From an uncultured Alistipes sp. (GTDB lineage Bacteria; Bacteroidota; Bacteroidia; Bacteroidales; Rikenellaceae): 38,209 nucleotides of DNA. The notes under the pieces are model-generated. The model was not told the origin of the DNA. It saw only the letters and a program-made list of their open reading frames with translations, and did not search any database. How positions within the stretch are numbered: the stretch's first letter is position 1; every line of letters begins with the position of its first letter. Below are positions 24,540 to 33,762 of the stretch, piece by piece. Position numbers and translations under genes: made by a program. The stretch covers positions 1 through 38,209 of the forward strand of contig CALUNH010000021.1 of NCBI GenBank assembly GCA_944321965.1, written 5' to 3'.

Positions 24540-27500
24540 CGTTTTGACCATTTTTCTTTCACTTTGTAGACCCAGACGAAGAACAGCGGCACGAAGACGA
24601 TACCGACCGTAATGGCCACGAGCATTCCGAAGAAGACGCCCGTACCGATTCCCTGACGGCTTGCCGAGCCGGGGCCGCTGGCGAAGACCAGCGGCAACAT
24701 GCCGAGGATGAAGGCCAGCGAGGTCATCACGATCGGGCGGAAACGCAGGTGTGCGGCCTGAATCACGGCCGACAAGGTATCGCGGCCCTTTTCGACCTCG
24801 TCCTTGGCGAACTCCACGATCAGGATGGCGTTCTTGGCCACCAGTCCCACGAGCATCACCAGACCGATCTGGAAATAGATGTTGTTTTCCAGTCCGCAGG
24901 CCCAGTTTCCGAGGTAGGCGCCGATGCCCGCGATGGGCAGCGACAAGATCACCGAAACGGGAATCAGCCAGCTTTCGTACTGCGCCGCGAGGAACAGGAA
25001 GACGAACAGGAAGGCCAGCCCCAGCACGTAACCCGTCTGTCCGCTGACGTGCTTCTCCTGGTAGGAAAGGCCGCTCCACTCGACGCCGATCGTCGAGGGC
25101 AGGTGGCGGCGGGCGATCTGTTCAAGGATGGCCATGGCCTGTCCCGAGCTGTAACCCTGGGCCGCTTCGCCCGAGATCGTGGCCGAGTTGAACATGTTGA
25201 AGCGCCGGATCGTGCCCGGGCCCGTCGTGTAGGAGGTGGTGCCGAGGGCCGTGATGGGGATCATCGCCTTGTCGGCCCCCCGCACGAAGAACAGCCCGAG
25301 GTTCTCACGCTGGGCGCGGTACGGCGCTTCGGCCTGGATGTAGACCCGGTAGATGCGGTTGAACATGTTGAAGTCGTTGACGTAGACCGAGCCCGTGAAG
25401 GTCTTCACCGTCGAGAAGATGTCGGACATCGGGACGCCCAGCATCTGGGCCTTGTCGCGGTCCACGTCGAAATAGAGCTGCGGGATGTCGTTCTGGATCG
25501 ACGACGAGAGCCCCGTGAGCTCCTTGCGCTGTGCGGCGTAGTGCATCAGCGTGTCGACGGCCCTTTGGAGGTCGTTGTAGGAGGCGTCGCCGCGGGCTTC
25601 GAGCACCATCTCGAAACCGCCCGAAGCCCCGAGGCCCGGGATCACCGGCGGCGTCGACAGATAGGCCTTGCTCTCCGGGTAGCGGCTCAGCTCCCGGCGC
25701 ACGGCGGCCATCACCTCGCGGATGTCGGAGCTCTTGCGCTCCTCCCACGGCTTGAGGATCACGGTCATCTGGCTTCGCGACTGGTTCGTGCCCACGCGCG
25801 GGCTCGATCCCGTGACGTTGAGCACGTACTCCACGTCGGGCAGCGACATCAGATACTCCATCGCACGGTCCGTGACGCGGCGCGTGCGTTCGAGCGTCGC
25901 CCCCTCGGGGAGCTCCAGCTCCACGGTGAAGTAACCCTGGTCCTCCTGGGGCATGAAGCTCTGCGGTACGACCTTGTTGAGCAGCCACAGCGCCACGAGC
26001 GTCATGCCGAAGAGTGCGAGCATCCGTTTCGAGTGGCGCACGCCGCCGCGGATCATCTTTTCGTAGAACTTGTTGCCGCGGGCCAGCCAGAAGTTGATGC
26101 GGCGGAAGAGGCGGTTTTTCTTCTTGCCCGAATCGGGGCGCAGGATCAGGGCGCACAACGCCGGGGAGAGCGTCAGGGCCACGAAGGTCGAGATCAGCAC
26201 CGAAACGGCGATCGTGATGGTGAACTGCCGGTAGAGCTGTCCGGTAATGCCCGAGAGGAAGCTCACCGGGACGAACACGGCGCACAGCACGAGCGATGTG
26301 GCGATAATGGCGCTGCCCAGACCGCTCATGGCCTTCTTGGTGGCTTCGTAGGGCGACAGCCCCTCCTCGTCCATCGTGCGCTCGACGGCCTCGACCACGA
26401 CGATGGCGTCGTCGACGACGATACCGATCGCCAGGATCAGTCCCAGCAGCGTCATCATGTTGAGCGAGAAGCCGAAGACGAGCATCACGCCGAACGTACC
26501 GATCAGCGAGATCGGCACGGCGATCGTCGGGATGAGCGTCGCGCGCCAGTTCTGCAGCGAGAGGAACACCACGAGGATCACCAGCAGCAGCGCCTCGATG
26601 AGCGTATGGTAGACCTCCTTGATCGACTGCGAGATGTAGGCCGTCATGTCGAAGGGGATTTCGTAGGAGATGCCTTCCGGGAAGTTGCGGCTGATCTCCT
26701 CCATGGTCTCCCGGACGCGCTGGGCAACCTCCATGGCGTTGGCACCCGGGAGCATGTTGATGTTCATCACCGCGGCATTTCCGCCGTTGATGCCGCTCTC
26801 GGTGTTGTACGAGGCGGCTTCGAGCGAGACGCGCGCCACGTCGCGCAGGCGCGTCAGCGATCCGTCGGGGTTGGCGCGGATGACGATCTCCTCGAACTCG
26901 CTCACCGACGAGAGGCGCCCCTGGGCGATGATCGGCGTGGTGACGTCGAGGTCCGTGATGGGCTGCTGGCCCAGCACGCCGGCGGCCGATTCACGGTTCT
27001 GGTCCTTGAGGGCCTTCTGCAGGTCCTGGACCGTGAGCCCGAGGTTGGCCAGGCGGTCGGGCTGCACCCAGATCTGCATGGCGTAGTAGCGGCTGCCGAC
27101 ATTCGAGACGCTGCCCACGCCCGGTACGCGCCGCAGCATGTCCAGCACGTTGAGCGTGGCGTAGTTCGAGAGGTAGATTTCGTCGAACTTCGGGTCGTTC
27201 GACAGCAGCGTGACGGTCATCAGGCGGCTCGACGCCTGCTTCTCCACCGAGATGCCGTTCTGCACCACCTCCGCCGGGAGGCGCGATTCGGCCTGTTTCA
27301 CGCGGTTCTGGATCTCCACGGCCGCCAGGTCGGCATCCGTCGAGATGTCGAAGGTCACCGTGGCCGAGAAACTGCCCGAGTTGGAGTTCGTCGATTCCAT
27401 GTAGAGCATCCCGGGCGTACCGTTCAACTCCTGTTCAATGGGTGTGGCGACGGCCTGCGTTACGGTCTGGGCGCTCGCCCCCGGGTAGGAGGCCGAGATC

Positions 27501-27634
27501 TTCACCACCGGGGGTACGATCTGCGGATACTGGTCCACGGGAAGCAGCACCAGCCCCAAAAGACCCACGATGACGATGACGATCGAAAGAACGGTCGAGA
27601 AGATCGGCCGGTCGATAAAGAAATCCGATTTCAT
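24536..27634 (-). CDS. RND efflux pump, HAE1 type, second operon
   Basis: A 1032-residue AcrB-like proton antiporter. The start MKSDFFIDRPIFSTVLS is typical; the frame stays open for 46 residues upstream, but those lack membrane features and overlap the adaptor gene. The proton-relay residues are Asp408 and Asp409 in GIVVDDAIVVVEAV, with the second-half Lys in GLVAKNAILIVEFA. Compared with the pump at 12478 it has the VDQYPQIVPPVV rather than the IEQYPDIAPPTV signature, so the two are distant paralogues with presumably different substrates. Seven bases separate it from the adaptor gene. Confidence 0.95.
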   Translation of the reverse strand: MKSDFFIDRPIFSTVLSIVIVIVGLLGLVLLPVDQYPQIVPPVVKISASYPGASAQTVTQAVATPIEQELNGTPGMLYMESTNSNSGSFSATVTFDISTDADLAAVEIQNRVKQAESRLPAEVVQNGISVEKQASSRLMTVTLLSNDPKFDEIYLSNYATLNVLDMLRRVPGVGSVSNVGSRYYAMQIWVQPDRLANLGLTVQDLQKALKDQNRESAAGVLGQQPITDLDVTTPIIAQGRLSSVSEFEEIVIRANPDGSLTRLRDVARVSLEAASYNTESGINGGNAAVMNINMLPGANAMEVAQRVRETMEEISRNFPEGISYEIPFDMTAYISQSIKEVYHTLIEALLLVILVVFLSLQNWRATLIPTIAVPISLIGTFGVMLVFGFSLNMMTLLGLILAIGIVVDDAIVVVEAVERTMDEEGLSPYEATKKAMSGLGSAIIATSLVLCAVFVPVSFLSGITGQLYRQFTITIAVSVLISTFVALTLSPALCALILRPDSGKKKNRLFRRINFWLARGNKFYEKMIRGGVRHSKRMLALFGMTLVALWLLNKVVPQSFMPQEDQGYFTVELELPEGATLERTRRVTDRAMEYLMSLPDVEYVLNVTGSSPRVGTNQSRSQMTVILKPWEERKSSDIREVMAAVRRELSRYPESKAYLSTPPVIPGLGASGGFEMVLEARGDASYNDLQRAVDTLMHYAAQRKELTGLSSSIQNDIPQLYFDVDRDKAQMLGVPMSDIFSTVKTFTGSVYVNDFNMFNRIYRVYIQAEAPYRAQRENLGLFFVRGADKAMIPITALGTTSYTTGPGTIRRFNMFNSATISGEAAQGYSSGQAMAILEQIARRHLPSTIGVEWSGLSYQEKHVSGQTGYVLGLAFLFVFLFLAAQYESWLIPVSVILSLPIAGIGAYLGNWACGLENNIYFQIGLVMLVGLVAKNAILIVEFAKDEVEKGRDTLSAVIQAAHLRFRPIVMTSLAFILGMLPLVFASGPGSASRQGIGTGVFFGMLVAITVGIVFVPLFFVWVYKVKEKWSKR

Positions 27635-27641
27635 GGGCGGG

Positions 27642-28913
27642 TCACTTTTCGGGGTTTTCCGATTCGGTTGCGGCGGACGGTCCCGGCACGGGAGCCGTGA
27701 CGGGTTCGACCTTGTCGCCGTGGGTGAGCTTGTGGAAGCCCTCGACGACGATCTTTTCGCCCGGGACGGCACCGCGTTCGATGATCACCCGGTTGCCGAT
27801 TTCGGGTCCGAGTTCGATCATGCGGCGTTCGGCCACGCTGTCGGGCCGGATCACGAAGATGTAGGCCCCGCCCTTCTCGATGACCACGGCTTTCGTCGGG
27901 ATCACCGTGGCGTGCTCGCGCACGTCGAGCAGCAGGCGCACCTTGGTGAACTGTCCCGGGAGCAGGATCCGGTCGGGGTTGGCCATCTCGGCCCGCACGG
28001 AGAAGGTTCCCGTTTCGGGATCGACCTGCGGGTCGGCGAAATCCACCAGTCCCCGCAGCGGATAGGGCGTATTGTCGGGCAGCGTGATGGTGATGTAGGG
28101 GTTCCACTTGCGGGTGGTGTCCTTCTGTCCGATGTTGACGTTCCGGGCCTTGCTCTTCAGGTAGTCGAGGCCCGTCATGCTGAAGTCCACACGCACGGTG
28201 TCGCTCTTGACCACGGTGGCCAGCAGCGACTTGCCGTTCGGGCTGACGAGCGTCCCGATATCGACGCTGCGCTCGGAGATGTAGCCCGAGATGGGCGAAC
28301 TGACGGTCGTGTAGCTCAGGGCGGTTTCGGCCTGCGTGAGGTCCGCCTCGCTCATCGCCACGGCCGCCGTGGCGCTTTCATAGGAGGCGACGGCATTGTC
28401 CAGGTCGAGCTGGCTGGCGGCATTCTGCTCGTAGAGCGGGCGGATGCGCTGCAGGTCGCGTTCGGCCTTCTGGGCCAGGGCCTTGTCCTTGTTCAGCTGA
28501 GCTCTGGCCTTGTTGACGCGGGCCTGGTAGACCTTGGGGTCGATGATGAAAAGGGGCTGTCCGCGGCGGACGTAGGTACCCTCCTCGAAGAGCATCCTTT
28601 CGAGGAAGCCCTCCACCCGGGCCCGGATCTCGACGAATTGCTGGGCACGGATACGGCCGACGTATTCGCCGTAGATTTCGATGTCGTCCGTCCCGACGGG
28701 TTCGACCTCCACGACGGGATAGACGGGTTTCGGAGGCTCCGGGCGGAAGAACCACCAGACTCCTCCGGCTACCAGGACGGCGCAAACACCCAGAATGCTC
28801 CAGGTCCGTTTGGAGAAGCGGCGGATACGTCCTCCGGCTTCCTTGCCGAGCTCAACGGTACGACGCCCGGCACGGGTTGCCTGCCGGACGATTTTCTCGC
28901 GTGAAAATTCCAT
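27642..28913 (-). CDS. RND periplasmic adaptor, membrane-anchored, second operon
   Basis: A 423-residue membrane-fusion protein. Unlike the first adaptor it is not a lipoprotein: a 38-residue basic cytoplasmic N-terminus is followed by one transmembrane helix (about 40-57, ILGVCAVLVAGGVWWFF). Then come a lipoyl half (ARVEGFLERMLFEEGTYVRRGQPLFIID), an alpha-hairpin (about 125-195), a second lipoyl half (VSSPISGYISERSVDIGTLV) and beta-barrel domains with FSVRAEMANPDRILLPGQF (core ANPDRILLPGQF). The long basic N-terminal extension is odd for the family. First gene of the operon, downstream of the two-component remnant at 29118-30079. Confidence 0.92.
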   Translation of the reverse strand: MEFSREKIVRQATRAGRRTVELGKEAGGRIRRFSKRTWSILGVCAVLVAGGVWWFFRPEPPKPVYPVVEVEPVGTDDIEIYGEYVGRIRAQQFVEIRARVEGFLERMLFEEGTYVRRGQPLFIIDPKVYQARVNKARAQLNKDKALAQKAERDLQRIRPLYEQNAASQLDLDNAVASYESATAAVAMSEADLTQAETALSYTTVSSPISGYISERSVDIGTLVSPNGKSLLATVVKSDTVRVDFSMTGLDYLKSKARNVNIGQKDTTRKWNPYITITLPDNTPYPLRGLVDFADPQVDPETGTFSVRAEMANPDRILLPGQFTKVRLLLDVREHATVIPTKAVVIEKGGAYIFVIRPDSVAERRMIELGPEIGNRVIIERGAVPGEKIVVEGFHKLTHGDKVEPVTAPVPGPSAATESENPEK

Positions 28914-28966
28914 GTTCCAATCAAAAATTCCGGAATGTTTGCCTGGTATGTTTCCGGTTAGAGGTG

Positions 28967-28974
28967 CAAAAGTA
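28967..28974 (-). promoter_or_regulatory. Bacteroidota -7 element of the second RND operon
   Basis: TACTTTTG on the minus strand, 53 bases before the adaptor ATG; it is the same octamer as before the first RND operon. The rest of the gap 28914-29117 shows nothing else I recognise. Confidence 0.6.
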
Positions 28975-29117
28975 CGAATTTTTCTCTAAGAAACGGTTTT
29001 TTTGGACGAATATGATGGGTTTGGGAGGGAAAATCTCCGGATTTTCTCTCTTTTCCCCGACCATCGGTTCGGATAACGCTTAGCAACGGCGTGGCAATGG
29101 CTCCGGATGCCGCCGCC

Positions 29118-29624
29118 CTACTCCTTGTCCGAAAAGCCCGCCGGAAGCAGCGCGTGACGTGCCAGAAAATCGTAGAAGAGCTGCCGGTAGTTCTCCGAAA
29201 CGGGAATGCGCTCCGACCCGAAAACAATCCGGTTGCGTTCGATCGTGCGGATCTTCGACGGCTGCACGATGTAGGAGCGGTGCACCCGGATGAAACGGTC
29301 GGCCGACAACTGCTCCTCCAGGGACTTGAGGCTCAACAGCGACACGACCGGGTGCGCTTCGCCCTCGACGTGGATCTTCACGTAGTCCTTCAACCCCTCG
29401 ATGTAGAGAATGCGCTCCAGATCGATCTGCTGCAGGCGGTATTCCGTCTTCACGAAGATGCTCTGGGGCGCTTCGCCGGGTTTCCGCGAATCCCCTTTCG
29501 GCTGGCTGTCCCGTCCGGCCTCTTCGGCCCGGCGCTTGAGCTCGAACCACTGGAGCGCCCTGTTCGCTGCCGAGAGGAAGTCCGTGTAGCTGATCGGCTT
29601 GAGCAGGTAATCCACCGCCTGTGT
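29118..29624 (-). pseudogene. LytTR response regulator, C-terminal part only
   Basis: The frame from about 29624 down to the stop at 29118 encodes the end of a receiver domain (QAVDYLLKPISYTDFLSAA, with the conserved Lys-Pro) and a complete LytTR DNA-binding domain (IFVKTEYRLQQIDLERILYIEGLKDYV then SADRFIRVHRSYIVQPSKI). About the first 95 residues of the receiver, including the phospho-acceptor Asp, are missing. Directly upstream the sequence is that of a histidine kinase in another frame. No good start codon lies in the remaining part, so a functional regulator is unlikely. Confidence 0.82.
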
Positions 29625-30079
29625 TCGAGTTCCTGCCGGGCGGCTTCGGCGCGGTACCAGCCGCTCGTCATCCGGATGGCCACACTGACTCCCATTACCA
29701 GCAGGTAGAGCAAGGCGTTGCTGGTGAAGAAGCGCACGGTATCCTGCCAGGGTCGTTCCATGGGCGGATGAATGGTGTTGGGCGGCAGGATGTATCTGAA
29801 AATCACGTGTACGCCAAGCATGACGGCTCCGATCAGCAGGAGGTTGTACCCCGCGAAACGTCCGAATCGCCGGGTGGTGAGATAACGGTCGATGAGCAGG
29901 AAATAGTTCGTGTAGAAGACCACCATGAAGGAGATCGGAACGATCAGAAAATGGAGGTACTGGGACCACGTCATCAGCGGCCGGTCCGGGTTGATGACAA
30001 AGAGCGGCATTCCGAAGATTACGGCCCAGGCTGTGAAGTGAACCAGTCTTCCGGTGTGTTTCGATTGCGATGCGGTCAT
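29621..30079 (-). pseudogene. Sensor histidine kinase, N-terminal membrane part only
   Basis: From the ATG at 30079 the frame encodes four hydrophobic helices (about residues 14-30, 43-62, 78-97 and 118-137) and the start of the linker helix (SGWYRAEAARQELEH, to residue 153). This is the N-terminal half of a LytS/YehU-type kinase partner of LytTR regulators. The His-kinase and ATPase domains (normally LNPHFLFN onward) are absent: at about 29620 the DNA changes to response-regulator sequence out of frame, and the remaining open frame to 29450 is Arg/Ser-rich nonsense. A deletion of roughly 1 kb is inferred. Confidence 0.8.
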
Positions 30080-30083
30080 ACTG

Positions 30084-30091
30084 CAAAGATA
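30084..30091 (-). promoter_or_regulatory. Bacteroidota -7 element directly before the kinase start
   Basis: TATCTTTG on the minus strand ends only 4 bases before the ATG at 30079, which would make the mRNA leaderless or nearly so, if this is the promoter and the start used. Confidence 0.45.
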
Positions 30092-30110
30092 TAAAAAATT
30101 ATGGGTCAGA

Positions 30111-30588
30111 GCGCGGAACCGGCTCGGAAACCCGGGAAGTTCCCGTCGCCCATAGAACCGGTTTCTTAAACCGGGCGGGTAAAGGCTTCGGAAACCCCGC
30201 GAGGTTCAGCAGCTTCTAAAACCGGCTTCTTAAGCCGGTACCTTTTGATGGCAAAAGGTACCACCAAAACCAGCCGCAAGTTGCTTTTTGCGGGAATCTT
30301 CGGAACTCCTCGCTGAACGGGTGCAGGAAGATCAGGCCTTTCCAGCCTCCCGTTCCGGGCGCTCGGACTTCCGAAGATTCTTTTTCCGCAAAAAGCAGAA
30401 TGCGGCAGCAAGGCCCTCCTAAGAGGAGGGTTCTATGGACTGCTGAACCTTTAGCGGTTTCCGAAGCGTGAATCCGCATACGATTGCCGGTCGAGGCGCG
30501 GAACCGGCTCGGATACCGGATGAAACTTCCTCTGCTCCTAAAACGGGCTTTTTAAGCCCGCGCCCATAGAGCCGGCTTCTTAAGCCGG
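30111..30588. repeat. Palindrome-rich intergenic segment with four related 17-bp hairpins
   Basis: No gene lies between 30080 and 30588. Four palindromes of form SSGGYTTYTTAARCCSS are at 30158-30174, 30222-30238, 30544-30560 and 30572-30588. The first and fourth share an upstream CGCCCATAGA; the second and third share GCTYCTAAAA. GCGCGGAACCGGCTCGGA occurs at 30111-30128 and 30496-30513, so the two ends of the segment are diverged direct repeats. Between them are an 11-bp perfect inverted repeat (30237-30247 with 30252-30262), a long nested hairpin (30283-30396) and CCCTCCT-AAG-AGGAGGG (30414-30430). Confidence 0.88.
30283..30396. other. Long nested hairpin inside the palindrome-rich segment
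   Basis: Two 11-bp perfect pairings are stacked: GCTTTTTGCGG (30283-30293) with 30386-30396, and GAATCTTCGGA (30294-30304) with 30370-30380, separated on one side by a T5 bulge. Inside, GAACGGG (30315-30321) pairs with CCCGTTC (30349-30355) and AGGC with GCCT. It could be a structured RNA or an element end; nothing shows which. Confidence 0.75.
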
Positions 30589-31809
30589 TTATTCGTAGCG
30601 GATGGCTTCGATGGGGTCGAGCATCGCGGCTTTCTGCGCCGGGTACTACCCGAAGAAAACCCCCGTCAGGGTGCAGACCGCAAACGACAGGAAGACACTC
30701 CACGGTTGGATGTAGATCGGGAAGGCCGCAAAGACGTTCACCGCAATGGCCGCTCCGACTCCGACCAGCACCCCGATCACGCCGCCCGTGACGCTGATCA
30801 GGATCGACTCGATGAGGAACTGTGCCAGAATGTCGATCCCCTTGGCGCCGATCGACATGCGCAGGCCTATTTCACGTGTCCGTTCGGTTACCGAGACGTA
30901 CATGATGTTCATGATCCCGATGCCGCCCACGAGCAGCGAAATCCCCGCCACGGCAGCCAGCAGCACGGTCATCATGTCGGTCGTCGAGGTCAGCATCGAG
31001 GCCATCTCCTGCTGCGAACGGATCGAGAAATCGTCGTCGTCGGACTCCTTGAGCCGGTGGTTTTCGCGCAGGATCGCCGTAATCTCGTCGATGGCCTGGT
31101 CGGTGTAGGCCTCGGTCAGCGCCGAGCAGACGATCTCCTGCAGGTGGGTAATGGCCAGGATGCGCTTCTGGACCGTCGTGTAGGGGGCGATGATCAGGTC
31201 GTCCTGGTCCATGCCCATGCTGTTGTAGCCCTTGCTTTCGAGCACCCCCACGATGCGGAACGGAATCGTCCCGAAACGGATCACCTTCCCGACGGGTTTC
31301 TCTCCGTCGGGGAAGAGTTCGTCGGCAACGCTCTTTCCGATGAGGCAGACCTTGGCCGCGGTCTTGATGTCCTGTTCGGTGAAGGTGTCGCCGTCGTCCA
31401 CGCGGTAGCGGCGGATCTCCAGGTAGTCGAGGTTCACGCCGTAAACCGTCGTCGGGGTGTTGTTCGCCCCGTAGATGGCCTGCCCGGCGCTGTTGACCGA
31501 CGGCGAGACGTAGGTCACGTAGCGCGTCTTGGTCTGGATGTCTTCCAGATCCTGCAGCTTGAGCGACTCCATGTCGTCGGCACTCAGCTGAACGCCTCCG
31601 CGGCGGTCGCCGCCCGGGTGGATCATGATCATGTTCGAACCCATCTCGCTGATCTCGGCCTGGATGCTGCGTTTCGAGCCCTGGCCGATGGCCAGCATCG
31701 TGATGACCGACGCCACGCCGATGATGATGCCCAGCATCGTCAGGAATCCCCGCAGCTTGTTGTTGCTCAGCGCCTTGACGGCAATCTTGAAAAGGTTTGC
31801 GAAATTCAT
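30589..31809 (-). pseudogene. MacB-like ABC permease with an amber codon near its end
   Basis: The intact frame from 31809 codes for 387 residues and meets TAG at 30648-30646. The same frame continues for 18 sense codons (YPAQKAAMLDPIEAIRYE) to TAA at 30591-30589, which is the usual end of this family; the amber codon stands where Trp (TGG, in GVFFGWYPAQKAA) is expected. The protein has an N-terminal helix (LRGFLTMLGIIIGVASVITM), a large periplasmic MacB-PCD domain and three C-terminal helices (FtsX family). The stop removes only the short tail after the last helix, so the product may still work. It belongs to the macrolide/peptide exporter type with the ATPase encoded 3 bases upstream. Confidence 0.88.
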
Positions 31810-31812
31810 GGT

Positions 31813-32556
31813 CTAATCCTCCTGTCGGGGCAGCCGGGACAACGCCTCGGCCGCACTCAAAATATGTTCGTTGCGCGTATCGCCCGTGATGTGTCCGTCA
31901 CGCAGCGTGATGTTGCGGCTGCTGTACTGTGCGATCTCGGGGTTGTGCGTCACGAAGATGATCGTGCGCCCCGCGGCGTGGAGCTGCTGGAAAAGCACCA
32001 GCACCTCGAAACTCGTCCGCGTATCGAGATTGCCCGTCGCCTCGTCCGCGAGGATCACCGCCGGGTCGTTGACCAGCGCCCGGGCGATGGCCACGCGCTG
32101 CATCTGACCTCCGGACATCTGGTTGCTCCTGTGCAGCAGGCGGTCGCCCAGACCTACGGCCTCCAGCGCCTCGATGGCCCGGCGGCGGCGCTCCGAAGCC
32201 GTGCACTGTGGATTGTACATCAACGGCAGTTCGACGTTCTCGATGGCCGTGGTCTTCGGCAGCAGGTTGTAGTTCTGGAAGACGAAGCCGATCTTGCGGT
32301 TGCGCAGCGTCGCCCGCTGGTTCTTGTCCATCGTGCGCACCGAAACGCCGTCGAGGTAATACTCCCCCGCTGTCGGCGTGTCGAGGCATCCCAGGGTGTT
32401 CAGAAGGGTCGATTTCCCGGACCCGGACGTTCCCATGATCGTCACGAACTCCCCTTCGTGGATCGTGAACGACACCCCGCGCAGGGCATGGACCGTCTCG
32501 TCGCCGACCCGGAAATCACGCCGGATATTCTCCAGCCGGATCACTTCCCGCTCCAT
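31813..32556 (-). CDS. ABC transporter ATP-binding protein (MacB/LolD type)
   Basis: A 247-residue cytosolic ATPase. Walker A is GTSGSGKST (42-50), Q-loop Gln94, signature MSGGQ (147-151; Met replaces the usual Leu), Walker B VILADE (Asp171, Glu172) and the switch His204. LDTPTAGEYYLDG and NLLPKTTAIENVELPL are typical of the LolD/MacB subclass that drives mechanotransmission rather than classical import. ATPase and permease are separate proteins here, as is common in Bacteroidota. Gaps are 3 bases on each side, indicating one transcript. Confidence 0.94.
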   Translation of the reverse strand: MEREVIRLENIRRDFRVGDETVHALRGVSFTIHEGEFVTIMGTSGSGKSTLLNTLGCLDTPTAGEYYLDGVSVRTMDKNQRATLRNRKIGFVFQNYNLLPKTTAIENVELPLMYNPQCTASERRRRAIEALEAVGLGDRLLHRSNQMSGGQMQRVAIARALVNDPAVILADEATGNLDTRTSFEVLVLFQQLHAAGRTIIFVTHNPEIAQYSSRNITLRDGHITGDTRNEHILSAAEALSRLPRQED

Positions 32557-32559
32557 GGC

Positions 32560-33747
32560 CTACTTCTTTTTGTCTTTTCCGCCCGGAGGCGACGGCATGA
32601 AGGGACTGCGTTCCGTCGTGGCGGCCTGCGGCGCCTGGCTGACGGCGGTCAGCCCCACGGCTACCGTATCGCTGTCGGAGAGCCCTTCGGTGATCTCGGT
32701 CAGATCGCCGCTCGTGGCACCCGTCGTGACGAGGCAGGGCTGCAACTCCCGGCCGCGCATGACCCAGACCTCGCGTTTGCCCGCCTGGGTTGCGGCCGAC
32801 GGCGCGAGCGTCAACTCCAGTTCGCCCAGCAGCCCGGCGTCGGGCACGAACCGCAGCGCCTTGGTCGGAATGGCCAGTGCGTTGTCTTTCTCCAGGGTGA
32901 AGATCGTCACGTTGGCCGTCAGTCCCGGTTTGAGTTTCAATTCGGGATTGTAGGCCGTGATGACCACCTCGTAGGTCACGACACTCGACTCGGTCGTGGC
33001 TTCGAGCCGCACCTGCTCCACCGTTCCCTCGAACGTGTCGTCGGGATAGGTATCCACGGTGAACTCCACGCGCTGCCCGTCGGCCACCTGCCCGATGTCG
33101 GCCTCGTCGACATCCGCAACGACCTGCATCTGCGTCAGGTCGTTGGCGATGGTGAAGAGCGTCGGGGTCTCGAATCCCGCCGCCACGGTCTGACCCTCCT
33201 CCACGGCCCGGCTGATCACCACACCGTCGATCGGCGACGTGATGGTCGCATAGCCCAGGTTGCGCTCGACCTTGACCATCGCGGCCTGCGCCTGGTCGTA
33301 GGCCGCCCGCGACTTCTCGTAAAGATACAGGGCGTCGTCGTACTCCTGGTCGCTGACCAGCTTCTTCTCGTAGAGCGACTTGCTCCGCGCGTAGTTTTTC
33401 GACTGATAGTCGTATTCGGCCTTGCAGTTCGCCAGCTCGGCCTGCGCCGATTCCAGTTCGGCCTGGAGCGTCACCTTGTCCATTTCGGCAATCAGCTGCC
33501 CGGCCTTCACCTCGTCGTTGTAGTCGACGTAGAGCTTGTCGATGATTCCCGAGACCTGCGTACCGACCTCGACCTCCGTGACGGGTTCCACGGTTCCGGT
33601 CGCCGTCACCGAATTGCGGATCGTGATGCGGCTCGTCGGCGTGGTCTCCAGCGTGATCCCCGCCTCCTTCGCGGGCCGCAGCAGCAGCCACAACCCCGCG
33701 GCTGCCACGACGACCGCCGCCGTGATCAGGATTTTTTTCCGTTTCAT
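32560..33747 (-). CDS. MacA-like periplasmic adaptor
   Basis: A 395-residue HlyD/MacA-family membrane-fusion protein anchored by one N-terminal helix (ILITAAVVVAAAGLWLLL, about 6-23). Next are a lipoyl half (VGTQVSGIIDKLYVDYNDEVKAGQLIAEMD), an alpha-hairpin (about 95-160), the second lipoyl half (ITSPIDGVVISRAVEEGQTV) and beta domains with LKPGLTANVTI. The C-terminus is Pro/Lys-rich (PSPPGGKDKKK). It bridges the ABC permease to the outer-membrane channel encoded 15 bases upstream. Confidence 0.93.
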   Translation of the reverse strand: MKRKKILITAAVVVAAAGLWLLLRPAKEAGITLETTPTSRITIRNSVTATGTVEPVTEVEVGTQVSGIIDKLYVDYNDEVKAGQLIAEMDKVTLQAELESAQAELANCKAEYDYQSKNYARSKSLYEKKLVSDQEYDDALYLYEKSRAAYDQAQAAMVKVERNLGYATITSPIDGVVISRAVEEGQTVAAGFETPTLFTIANDLTQMQVVADVDEADIGQVADGQRVEFTVDTYPDDTFEGTVEQVRLEATTESSVVTYEVVITAYNPELKLKPGLTANVTIFTLEKDNALAIPTKALRFVPDAGLLGELELTLAPSAATQAGKREVWVMRGRELQPCLVTTGATSGDLTEITEGLSDSDTVAVGLTAVSQAPQAATTERSPFMPSPPGGKDKKK

Positions 33748-33762
33748 CTTATGCTTCAGATT

